Source of the DNA: Candidatus Melainabacteria bacterium
GTDB lineage: Bacteria > Cyanobacteriota > Vampirovibrionia > Obscuribacterales > Obscuribacteraceae
Assembly (NCBI GenBank): GCA_012965515.1
Contig: DTSE01000453.1
Coordinates: 1-51,156, forward strand
Direction of reading: 5' to 3'
DNA length: 51,156 nucleotides
A program made the position numbers and the translations under genes. Position 1 is the first letter of the stretch; every line of letters starts with the position of its first letter. The notes under the pieces are model-generated. The model did not search any database and was not told the origin of the DNA. It saw only the letters and a program-made list of their open reading frames with translations. Of the stretch, positions 36,606 to 43,677 are shown in pieces.

Positions 36606-37967
36606 CTATTCTGCTGGAAACTCCACGATGAAAGTTGTGCCTTGATTCGCGGCACCATTCTCAATTGAAATTCGGGCGTTGTGTTTCATGGCCACCTCTT
36701 TGACTATTGAAAGTCCTAAGCCGCTTCCTTCGCCTTTTGTGCCGACGATTCGGTAGAAACGCTCGAAGATGTGGTCTCTCTCTTCCGGCGCAATACCGGG
36801 ACCCGTATCACTTACAGTTAGCTTTACACTACCGTTTGTTTGCACCCTTACCAAAACCTGACCACCTTCAGGTGTATACAGAATGGAATTTTCCACAAGG
36901 TTAGCAACAAGGTGCTTCAGGCTCATTGCATCACCAGATAGATAGGCGCCCGTGGATGACGATTCGAAAGTCAGATTGATGCCTTTCAATACAGCTTGAG
37001 TGACTAGTTCACTCACCACATCTGATACCAGAAAGTTGAGGTCTACCTGGACTGGGGTGGAATCGCCTTTCGCATCTGTGCGTGCGAGAGCAAGAAGCTG
37101 AGAAACCATTCTCGTTGCCCTGTCTACTCCCCTATCTAAGTCTTTGACGACACCTTGAAGTTCATCTAGATCGCTAATTTCCGGTCCCATACTTGTATAG
37201 GTTTTTAGCCCCGCTAAAGGAGTTCTCAATTGGTGCGCGGCATTGGCGATGAAGCGATGTTGGGAATTTATTTTTTCCTCTGTCTTTTGGAAAAGGTTAT
37301 TGATTGCTTTCACTAAAGGATAAACCTCAGATGGAGCGTCTTGTTCTTCGAGAGGTCTAAAATCAGCTTGAGACCGCAAGGCAAGTTGCGACTGCAATAA
37401 CCGTAGTGGTGCAAGGATTCTGTCAATTCCATAAAAAACGGCTGCAAAAGCTAGAACAATTATCACTAATTGCGGGATTGCAATGCTGAGCAAAAGCTTC
37501 TGCTGAAAGGATCGCCGCACATTGGTAGTTTCGGCCACTTGGACAATTACATTCTCTCCGTTGTCGACCGGTACTTTGATTTCTGCTATTCGGACATCTT
37601 TTCCTGCAACCTTTCCTGAAACTACTCTCGGCGCGTTTAATGCAAATATGCCTACGGGAAGCGGCAAGACAGTGTCTCCTGCAATGTGTTTCCCATCGAC
37701 GCTTATGACGCGAAAGAAGAGCTTGTCCGATTCATCATGCTTTAATATCGCTTGGGCGGCAGGAGGCAGATCAGCCACGACTTTTCCATCTTTTGTGCGC
37801 AGACGTCCAACTACAGAATCAGCGGAGTTGAGCAAATCCTTGTCGAATGCTTCGGCTGAAATCGAGGAGATAAGCCAGAACCCAACGGCAGCGCTGGCAA
37901 TCCAGAGCCCAAAGACAAAAGGCACAAACAAGACTAAAAGCTGTTTGCGGATAGACTTTCCCGTCAT
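36606..37967 (-). CDS. Sensor histidine kinase, QseC/TctE-like (third paralogue)
   Basis: 453 aa. TM1 at about 10-35, periplasmic 2CSK_N-like domain (FDKDLLNSADSVVGRL, LPPAAQAILKHDESDKLFFRV), TM2 at about 158-180, HisKA (FIANAAHQLRTPLAG, His245) and HATPase (NLVENSILYTPEGG, DTGPGIAPEERDHIFERFYR, GSGLGLSIVKEVA). It is clearly of the same family as the kinases at 14069 and 15647. The start shares one base with the stop of the regulator gene, so translation is coupled. Ligand unknown; the neighbouring cation exchanger and antiporters make an ionic or pH signal a reasonable guess. Confidence 0.93.
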   Translation of the reverse strand: MTGKSIRKQLLVLFVPFVFGLWIASAAVGFWLISSISAEAFDKDLLNSADSVVGRLRTKDGKVVADLPPAAQAILKHDESDKLFFRVISVDGKHIAGDTVLPLPVGIFALNAPRVVSGKVAGKDVRIAEIKVPVDNGENVIVQVAETTNVRRSFQQKLLLSIAIPQLVIIVLAFAAVFYGIDRILAPLRLLQSQLALRSQADFRPLEEQDAPSEVYPLVKAINNLFQKTEEKINSQHRFIANAAHQLRTPLAGLKTYTSMGPEISDLDELQGVVKDLDRGVDRATRMVSQLLALARTDAKGDSTPVQVDLNFLVSDVVSELVTQAVLKGINLTFESSSTGAYLSGDAMSLKHLVANLVENSILYTPEGGQVLVRVQTNGSVKLTVSDTGPGIAPEERDHIFERFYRIVGTKGEGSGLGLSIVKEVAMKHNARISIENGAANQGTTFIVEFPAE

Positions 37968-38638
37968 TAATTGGTCCGCTCAATGATGTATCCAAATCCC
38001 CTGACTGTGTTTATAGTCACATCAGCGATTTCGAGTTTCTTTCTAAGCCTATGCACAATAATTTCAACAGCATTGCCGCTGCTTTCATCAGCCCAATCAG
38101 GAACTTGGTCCATTATCTTCCGCTTGCTTACTACGCGTCCCGCATTCGACAGCAGGGCCTGAAGAACTACTGCTTCTCTGGGCGTGAGGTCTATCTCTTC
38201 ACCACCCAAAGTCAAAACACCGTTGTTGGTATTGAGCTTGACCTTTCCTAGTTCTATTACTGTCAAATTCTCCCAATTAGTTTTACGCAGCGCGGCTCTC
38301 ATTCGAGCCTCCAGTTCCAAAACATGAAAGGGCTTGACCAAATAATCATTAGCACCAAGGTCCAACCCTGCGATTTTGTCATCGAGGGCGTCTCTTGCTG
38401 TAATCAGAATGACTGGGGTGGTGGAACCTCTTCTGCGAAACTCAGCAAGTATTTCAGTGCCATCCAAACCAGGCAGCCCTAAATCAAGCAGAACGATGTC
38501 GAAATTCTGCACGTGCAGGATCGCTTGAGCATCGGTTCCGCTGTCCACTGCAGTTACCGTGTACCCTTTCTTCTTGAGCGCCTTTTGTAACCCGTTGCTT
38601 AAGTAATCATCATCCTCTGCAAGCAATACGCTGGTCAT
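37967..38638 (-). CDS. OmpR/PhoB-type response regulator (partner of 36606 kinase)
   Basis: 223 aa. Receiver with acidic pocket Glu8/Asp9/Asp10, phosphoacceptor Asp52 (IVLLDLGLPGLDG), Thr in LITARD and Lys in LVKPFHVLELEAR. The winged helix carries IDLTPREAVVLQALL and the recognition helix SGNAVEIIVHRLRKKLE, ending GFGYIIE. A Shine-Dalgarno AAAGGAG lies 13 nt upstream. It is transcribed ahead of the sensor kinase. A strong hairpin and a repeated 18-mer lie 80-190 nt upstream in the leader region. Confidence 0.93.
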   Translation of the reverse strand: MTSVLLAEDDDYLSNGLQKALKKKGYTVTAVDSGTDAQAILHVQNFDIVLLDLGLPGLDGTEILAEFRRRGSTTPVILITARDALDDKIAGLDLGANDYLVKPFHVLELEARMRAALRKTNWENLTVIELGKVKLNTNNGVLTLGGEEIDLTPREAVVLQALLSNAGRVVSKRKIMDQVPDWADESSGNAVEIIVHRLRKKLEIADVTINTVRGFGYIIERTN

Positions 38639-38715
38639 GAAGTCTGGTTATCTCCTTTGAACACATTTGCCACAGCATACGCTCAAAAACTGTCAAGAGC
38701 ACCACTAAAGGGTGA

Positions 38716-38743
38716 AGAGGCCGATCCCTTCGGATCGACCTCT
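38716..38743. promoter_or_regulatory. Strong hairpin upstream of the response regulator
   Basis: A 12-bp stem with one mismatch (AGAGGCCGATCC against GGATCGACCTCT) around a 4-nt loop. It lies 78-105 nt upstream of the response-regulator start and 135 nt past the DUF115-like gene's stop. It could end upstream transcription or structure the regulator leader. No clear U-tract on either strand. Confidence 0.45.
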
Positions 38744-38805
38744 GGAGTTCAACATGGGGTAAAACTTCGATGTCTTTGCAAAATATCGCAAGACATTCTC
38801 TCCTT

Positions 38806-38830
38806 GCTATCTTGCAGAACGCTTTCAAAA
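38806..38830. repeat. Right copy of the motif flanking the HK-RR pair
   Basis: TTGCAGAACGCTTTCAAA at 38813-38830, about 175 nt upstream of the response-regulator start; pairs with 36579-36596. Related but weaker sites are at 27243 and, as a doubled GCTTTCAAA, near 32033-32052. Confidence 0.4.
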
Positions 38831-38877
38831 TTGGCTCCATTCTAATGCCACCCAGGGACAGCTCTGGTCACTCAGGC

Positions 38878-39609
38878 TCATTTCACAATAGTTGCATCCA
38901 GATCTACCAGCGGAAAAACATCTAGCGCTGTTTTTCTTGATGCATTTAGAATCTTGCCTCCATGTTCTTCAAAGACGCCTTTAGCAAAAGCATAAGTTTT
39001 GTACTGAAATTCTTTGTCAGCAAGCCACCAGCGTTCTCCTGGGCGTCTGTAATCGGGATGAAAATGATTGATCTCGTTCTTATGTTTTACGAGAACTCCC
39101 ATTCCACTTCGCTCTTGTTCCTGAGGAATCGTGTAATCAAAGTCGACACCCAATAAGTACACTTCACGGATACCCATATAGAATGCAATTTGTAACTGTA
39201 TGTATAAGGTGGTAGCTCCATGATAAACCCCATCTACAAGGTCAAATGAGAATGCAAAATCGCTGATATCGTCTTGGCTAGCATAGTGAATCTGCTCCAG
39301 CCAAAGTATGTCAGGTGAGTCTACAAAATATGGTTTCACTGAACTGCTGAAAATCTTATTCAAAGCAAGTGCGTTTATCTCTTGTGCAAATGTTTTTCCA
39401 ACCATTGGGTCGGAAACCGTGTAATACTTCGGTCGCCAACTCGTTTCTGAAAAGGCCAGATAAACGTTGTTGCAAGCAAATGTAATTTCGTTTCTGAGTT
39501 TCTCAAGATCGATTGAGCTTAAGCTGGGTCCGTTGCCTATGAGAAAGCAGCGCCTGCCCTTGTGGCAGTTTTTCAGTTGAGAAACGTTTTTCACTTTCAC
39601 CTTTTGCAA
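38878..39609 (-). CDS. DUF115 / MptE-like protein (possible glycan-related transferase)
   Basis: 243 aa. The opening pattern KGRRCFLIGNGPSLSSIDLEKLRNEITFACNNVYLAF with SWRPKYYTVSDP is that of the DUF115 (6-hydroxymethylpterin-diphosphokinase MptE-like) fold, also used by sialyltransferase-like and flagellin-glycosylation proteins. A central YLLGVDFDY and C-terminal HFHPDYRRPGERWWL follow. In bacteria, this group is usually linked to surface glycans; the reaction is unknown here. Start at TTG 39609 is uncertain: GTG 39594 has AAAAGG five bases upstream and may be the real start. Confidence 0.72.
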   Translation of the reverse strand: MQKVKVKNVSQLKNCHKGRRCFLIGNGPSLSSIDLEKLRNEITFACNNVYLAFSETSWRPKYYTVSDPMVGKTFAQEINALALNKIFSSSVKPYFVDSPDILWLEQIHYASQDDISDFAFSFDLVDGVYHGATTLYIQLQIAFYMGIREVYLLGVDFDYTIPQEQERSGMGVLVKHKNEINHFHPDYRRPGERWWLADKEFQYKTYAFAKGVFEEHGGKILNASRKTALDVFPLVDLDATIVK

Positions 39610-39707
39610 TGTCTGCAGCGTTGACTTCGCTCAATAGCTTATACCGAACGGTGACTTGAGAATTGAAGTATATTTCCTGAGCTCTTGCATAAATTCATGC
39701 AACAGGC

Positions 39708-40262
39708 TTACCGAAAACTCAGTGGAAGTAGCAAACCGGTTTCGATATCGTAGAAAGAAACCCAGTCTATTTCGGGCTCAAACACCCAGCCTTGAAATTT
39801 AACTTTGCGCTTCATAAGCGCTACGTCTCTTCTCAGTTGCTTTTGGATATCCCTCAATTCGATCTTTATCGTCTTCTGCAGCAACATAATCTCACCTTCA
39901 TTGACCGATCTGGAATCAGCGCCTAAGGCAAGCGCAGAGTCATCAATGCGAAAAATTTCCCGGTCCAAAACCTGCTTCATCAAAGAACAACCTGTATGCA
40001 AACAAACTACTATGTTTGCCACACCGCTGCCACTACTTAGTAGATCCGGAAGGAAATCGGCAGCATTACTCCTTTGATTATGTGAAACTCTAGCTAAAAG
40101 GCCAGCTGGTACCGCAAGGTGAGCCAGAGGCATTAGCTTCTCCACGGTTTTTGAAGTTGGACTCGAGTTAGGTTCAGAGCACGAAATCAAAATGGTATGA
40201 ATCTCACTTATTTTGAATCCGGCAGGCTCAACCGAAAGAGAGTAAGAAAAATCAGTCTTCAT
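39708..40262 (-). CDS. Divergent beta-carbonic-anhydrase-like protein
   Basis: 184 aa. Zinc-ligand geometry of beta-carbonic anhydrases is visible: Cys28 in TILISCSEPNS, then His89 and Cys92 in VVCLHTGCSLM, with 61 residues between Cys28 and His89 and the usual H-x-x-C. The stretch between (LAHLAVPAGLLARV...NAADFLPDLL) mimics the RNAG and saSieYA blocks. The catalytic Asp-Arg dyad of CxDSR is replaced by Glu30 and Asn32, so hydration activity is doubtful or altered. The ATG lies 4 nt after the SulP stop with AGGGTGA upstream, so it is coupled to SulP, as real carbonic anhydrases often are. Assignment is by motif spacing; a homology search is needed. Confidence 0.55.
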   Translation of the reverse strand: MKTDFSYSLSVEPAGFKISEIHTILISCSEPNSSPTSKTVEKLMPLAHLAVPAGLLARVSHNQRSNAADFLPDLLSSGSGVANIVVCLHTGCSLMKQVLDREIFRIDDSALALGADSRSVNEGEIMLLQKTIKIELRDIQKQLRRDVALMKRKVKFQGWVFEPEIDWVSFYDIETGLLLPLSFR

Positions 40263-40266
40263 TCAA

Positions 40267-41892
40267 TCACCCTGCTACATTCGAAAAACGAGTTTCGGAG
40301 TTTGCTTTTGGGAGTATGTTAATCAAGTCATCCAAGCTCTCTACCATAAATGCTTCGTCTAAAACTGATTCACAAGCCATTCCTTGCAGTGTTTTTTCGA
40401 TCTCACCGTGCAGTCCTAAAAGTATCACCACGTTGCCGCACTTTCTCAAGTGTGCGATTGCGTCTTCCAAGTAGTAACAGCAGCTCACATCAATGGAAGA
40501 AGCACAGACAAAGTCAAATATCAATGTCTGCTCTTTATCGAGAGCACGTATTATCTCTGTGAGATTTTTTGTTTCACCAAAGAAGATCGGACCACTAAAA
40601 GCATATACCAGCGCTTTCTTCATGGAGCTTTCTGCAGAGCCGGGAGTTGGTTCCAGATATTCATATATCGTGTCGAGAGTCTTGCCTCTCGCGAGTTTCG
40701 AATCAGAAACTCTTTTAGCAAAAAATACACAGGCTAGAGCAGTGCCAATTAGCACTGCGGATATCAAATCAAATGCGACAGTCAAAATTAACACCGTTAG
40801 CATCACACATGTATCTGCCTTCGGTGCTGCTCTCATGTCCTTAAAAGCACGCCAATCGATTATTCCGAAGCCCAGCGAAATGAGAATACCCGCTAGCGCC
40901 GACAACGGAATAACCGCAGCTATATTGCCAAAAAACGCGATAACAGAAAAGATGAGTGTTCCATAAATCACACCGGCAAGAGCACCTCTACCGCCAGCAT
41001 CTATGTTAGCTATTGTTCTTGTGGTCGAACCGGCGCCAGGCAACCCGCCTATTAGACCTGCAGCCATGTTACCGATTCCTTGGCCTATGAGTTCTTTGTT
41101 GCTATTGTGGTGCTCACGCAACATCTTATCAGCGATCAAAGACGTGAGCAGAGAGTCAATCGAGCCCAATACCGAGATCGTCAACGCTCCTGCCAGAACG
41201 ATGTAGAGATCAGAAACACCAATTGCAGGCAACTGCGGCAGGGGTAGTTGATTTGGAATCTCTCCGATTCTCGGTATATCTAGTTTTAGAATGACAGTGA
41301 CTGCACTGGTAGCAGCAAGCGCCAATAAAGCAGCAGGAGCGTGCTTTGACACTTGTTTTATACAAACTGAAATAAGAATGGTTGATAGTCCGATGAGCAG
41401 CGCCGCCAAATTCATGCTTGTTGGGATAGCAGGAATTTGCTTCAAACTCAAAATAATGTCTTTGTTGCCAGCAATCCCAAATAACGGATTGATATGAAGG
41501 AAAATGATAATGAGAGCGATGCCAGTCATAAACCCTGAGACCACAGGGTATGGAAAGTACCGAACGAGTTCACCAAATCTTAGTTTGCCGAAAACTACCT
41601 GCAGCAGCCCTGCGATTATAGTTGCGGCAAACACCAATTCACGGCGATCGTGGTGAGCGACAAGCATCGCAGCTACTACTACTGCAATAGGGCCTGTGGG
41701 CCCGGATTGCTGGCCTCTCGTACCTCCAAAGATGCCAGCGAGAAGGCCGCAGGACATGGCCCCGTATAGACCAGCGGCCGCGCCCAATCCCGAGGCGACC
41801 CCAAATGCCATTGCTACAGGGAGAGCTACAACCGTGGTCATAATACCGCCGGTGATATCACCTTTCCAGTTACAAAAGAAGGACTTGTACAT
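40267..41892 (-). CDS. SulP-family anion transporter with STAS domain (copy 2)
   Basis: 541 aa from ATG 41892, preferred because AAAGAG lies about 7 nt upstream; ATG 41934 in frame adds 14 residues. SulP signatures GDITGGIMTTVVALPVAMAFGVASG, GGTRGQQSGPTGPIAVVVAA and GQGIGNMAAGLIGGLPGAGS are intact. The C-terminal STAS domain (about 420-530) begins YAFSGPIFFGETKNL. It is a close paralogue of the SulP at 25515, and both sit beside universal stress genes. Here the downstream gene is carbonic-anhydrase-like, which favours bicarbonate as a candidate substrate (inference). Confidence 0.92.
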   Translation of the reverse strand: MYKSFFCNWKGDITGGIMTTVVALPVAMAFGVASGLGAAAGLYGAMSCGLLAGIFGGTRGQQSGPTGPIAVVVAAMLVAHHDRRELVFAATIIAGLLQVVFGKLRFGELVRYFPYPVVSGFMTGIALIIIFLHINPLFGIAGNKDIILSLKQIPAIPTSMNLAALLIGLSTILISVCIKQVSKHAPAALLALAATSAVTVILKLDIPRIGEIPNQLPLPQLPAIGVSDLYIVLAGALTISVLGSIDSLLTSLIADKMLREHHNSNKELIGQGIGNMAAGLIGGLPGAGSTTRTIANIDAGGRGALAGVIYGTLIFSVIAFFGNIAAVIPLSALAGILISLGFGIIDWRAFKDMRAAPKADTCVMLTVLILTVAFDLISAVLIGTALACVFFAKRVSDSKLARGKTLDTIYEYLEPTPGSAESSMKKALVYAFSGPIFFGETKNLTEIIRALDKEQTLIFDFVCASSIDVSCCYYLEDAIAHLRKCGNVVILLGLHGEIEKTLQGMACESVLDEAFMVESLDDLINILPKANSETRFSNVAG

Positions 41893-41949
41893 CAGAATCT
41901 CTTTGCAAAAAAAATCAAGCCTGTATCCCTGCATCAGTGCCAGAACTTT

Positions 41950-42516
41950 TCAGGTTACTGAAATTGGATTGCTGAGCCAATTTGTATCCTGTCCGGGTTT
42001 GATTATCTGCACTGGGCATCTTGCCTTGCTCAATACGCGATTTGTAACACTAGGGACAAACCAGTGTCTCTGCCTTTCTGGATGGATTACCAGCAATATT
42101 AAGTCAGGGAGAATCTGATCGGAGGCACTTAGAATTGCATCCGCTACTGATTCGCTAACTACAACTCGAGTAAAAATGCCTGCATCGAGAAAGACCTCCT
42201 CCAATGAGTTAGCAAGCCTTTTCAAATACTGCTTCGCTTCGTGTTTTGCATCTTTCTGCTCGTCTGCCAAGCGAGATATCTCCAGAGCCAACATCAGTCT
42301 AGCTCCTGCCAGTTTGTCCTCAACCGAGTGAAATAGATGAATGGATGCGATGTGCGAGTCTGTATTCTTGCCCAGAATGTCGCACGCGAGCTGCCCATGC
42401 TCGTAATCCCTGATCGGCAGAAGAATAGTCGCGCCTTTTCGCACGTGCAAAGTTGCACTACTTTCCGAATGGATCGATCCCGTTCGATCGCCTCTGCGAT
42501 TCAGATATCTAGCCAT
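41950..42516 (-). CDS. Universal stress protein-like, ATP motif lost
   Basis: 188 aa. Start fixed at ATG 42516 by a perfect AAGGAGGT five bases upstream; the longer frame to 42549 lacks one. The UspA fold is recognisable (ATILLPIRDYEHGQLACDIL, IASIHLFHSVEDKL, LPDLILLVIHPERQRHWFVPSVTNRVLSKARCPVQIIKP). The nucleotide motif G-2x-G-9x-G-S is absent: the site reads HPERQRHWFVPSVTN. It is thus probably of the non-ATP-binding class. First gene of the unit with SulP and the carbonic-anhydrase-like protein, 57 nt before SulP. Confidence 0.85.
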   Translation of the reverse strand: MARYLNRRGDRTGSIHSESSATLHVRKGATILLPIRDYEHGQLACDILGKNTDSHIASIHLFHSVEDKLAGARLMLALEISRLADEQKDAKHEAKQYLKRLANSLEEVFLDAGIFTRVVVSESVADAILSASDQILPDLILLVIHPERQRHWFVPSVTNRVLSKARCPVQIIKPGQDTNWLSNPISVT

Positions 42517-42689
42517 GTGCGACCTCCTTCGCAGAGGTGCAAGATGCACCTTCGCGTAGTACTCACATCCCTCTGCTCACCAGGACGAGTCGTCGCAGCA
42601 CAAGGAGCTTCACAAGAAAGCTGATGCACTAATACGATTCACACAGGTGATCGCGCAAACCAAAGCTTGCATTGCTGTCGTCAATCTGT

Positions 42690-42711
42690 CATATCGCAAT
42701 ATTGCAATATG
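42690..42711. promoter_or_regulatory. 22-bp near-perfect palindrome, candidate ArsR-family operator
   Basis: CATATCGCAAT followed by ATTGCAATATG: the halves are reverse complements except for one mismatched pair. It lies 174 nt upstream of the Usp start and 54 nt past the ArsR-type gene. AT-rich palindromes of this length fit ArsR/SmtB operators, but the bound protein is inferred from position. Confidence 0.55.
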
Positions 42712-42764
42712 AACGATAATTGCACCCTATCAACTCAACTCTGGCGTGTCAAGTACCAAAACCA

Positions 42765-43151
42765 CTAACTACGATTTCGCTTCGAAGTCTTCTTTGATGA
42801 CGAATTTTGAGACCACTTGCTGCGCGCTGAATCCAAAGCAGTAAGAATGCGACGCGATTCCTTATCATCAGGAATCACAAAAGTTATGCATTGTACAACG
42901 AGATCCGCCAACTCCTTTTGTCTCAAGTGATAGTAAACATTCCTGCCAACACGTCTTTCTTGCACAATTCGATTAGCTCGTAGAATAGCCAAATGTTGCG
43001 ATACAGAACCTTGAGGAACGATCAAGGCATCTTTCAGGTCCGTCACAGTTCTCTCACCGTCACGCAGTTCCTGAACGATAAGAATTCTCAGTGGATGCGC
43101 TAACACACCGAAAAACCGTGAGAGCTCTTCTGAAACAACTTTTCGATCCAT
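42765..43151 (-). CDS. ArsR/SmtB-family transcriptional regulator
   Basis: 128 aa from ATG 43151; a TTG at 43187 would add 12 residues. The winged-helix core is clear: SRFFGVLAHPLRILIVQELRDGERTVTDLKDAL, recognition helix QGSVSQHLAILRANRIV, wing QERRVGRNVYYHLRQKEL. A basic tail (SSKKTSKRNRS) follows. The metal-binding ELCVCDL motif of SmtB is not present and only one Cys remains (VVQCITF), so metal sensing is unlikely by the classical site. It is upstream of, and on the same strand as, the Usp-SulP-carbonic-anhydrase-like unit. Confidence 0.9.
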   Translation of the reverse strand: MDRKVVSEELSRFFGVLAHPLRILIVQELRDGERTVTDLKDALIVPQGSVSQHLAILRANRIVQERRVGRNVYYHLRQKELADLVVQCITFVIPDDKESRRILTALDSARSKWSQNSSSKKTSKRNRS

Positions 43152-43210
43152 TTCCAGATCTCTCAACAGGCTACGACATACGAGCAAATCCTAACATGTA
43201 TTCATTTAGG

Positions 43211-43240
43211 CTCTGAGTTGCTCTGAGTTGATCTGAGTTG
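43211..43240. repeat. Three tandem 10-bp repeats
   Basis: CTCTGAGTTG, CTCTGAGTTG and ATCTGAGTTG lie head to tail, 60-90 nt upstream of the ArsR-type gene start. The 10-bp period places them on one helix face. Confidence 0.6.
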
Positions 43241-43380
43241 CCCCGCCTTGCCAAGGAGCGCAAAATAGAAAGCTGTAACGGTACAAAACGCCTACAGCAA
43301 AGCCCCCGCCTATTTTCACTTTGCCTGCTTTCGGCAATACCATCGAAGTGCTCGCGCATCTGGGTAGAGGACGGTCCGAA

Positions 43381-43411
43381 CGGTGGAGCAATTTTCAAAA
43401 TCGCTCTACCG
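43381..43411. promoter_or_regulatory. 31-bp imperfect palindrome upstream of the ArsR-type gene
   Basis: CGGTGGAGCAATTTT, a central C, then AAAATCGCTCTACCG. The arms pair at 13 of 15 positions, and both mismatches can be G-U pairs in RNA. It lies 230 nt upstream of the regulator gene. The 526-nt gap 43152-43677 has no credible gene; it holds this palindrome, the tandem decamers and the palindromic repeats next to glgP. Confidence 0.5.
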
Positions 43412-43554
43412 CGTGTTAAAGAGTTCCCAAACATGCTGTTTAGTCGTGACGTGTCAGCGAGCACAAAAAAAAACGATTTTAAAATCGGCAAGTTACTCTA
43501 CAGATTGTGCTGCTAAGTTCGTTACAAATGGTCCGAATGAAATTGAGGATTCCT

Positions 43555-43674
43555 GTAGGGGCGCATTGCATACACCCTCCAAAATTGGGCGCATGCAATG
43601 CGCCCTTACGCAAACCGGGCGATGCATGGCATCGCCCCTGCGCAAACCGGACGATGCGTGGCATCGCCCCTGCG
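43555..43674. repeat. Palindromic repeat cluster (REP/MITE-like) at the 3' end of glgP
   Basis: Arms of 17 bp (GTAGGGGCGCATTGCAT and its complement, one mismatch) form a hairpin at 43555-43609. Two 32-bp direct repeats follow at 43611-43642 and 43643-43674, each starting CAAACCGG and containing arms GATGC/GCATC flanked by GGGC/GCCC. The cluster ends 3 nt before the glgP stop codon. The unit with GGGCGATGC arms around ATG recurs exactly at 47459-47479. Such elements can act as terminators or mRNA 3' stabilisers. Confidence 0.7.
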
Positions 43675-43677
43675 CTT

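Noticed and set aside
38813-38830. Reading the TTTGAAAGCNTTCTGCAAG motif as a sigma-54 promoter
   Set aside because: The GC of the -12 element fits, but the invariant GG of the -24 element is TG, and no sigma-54 activator gene is present.
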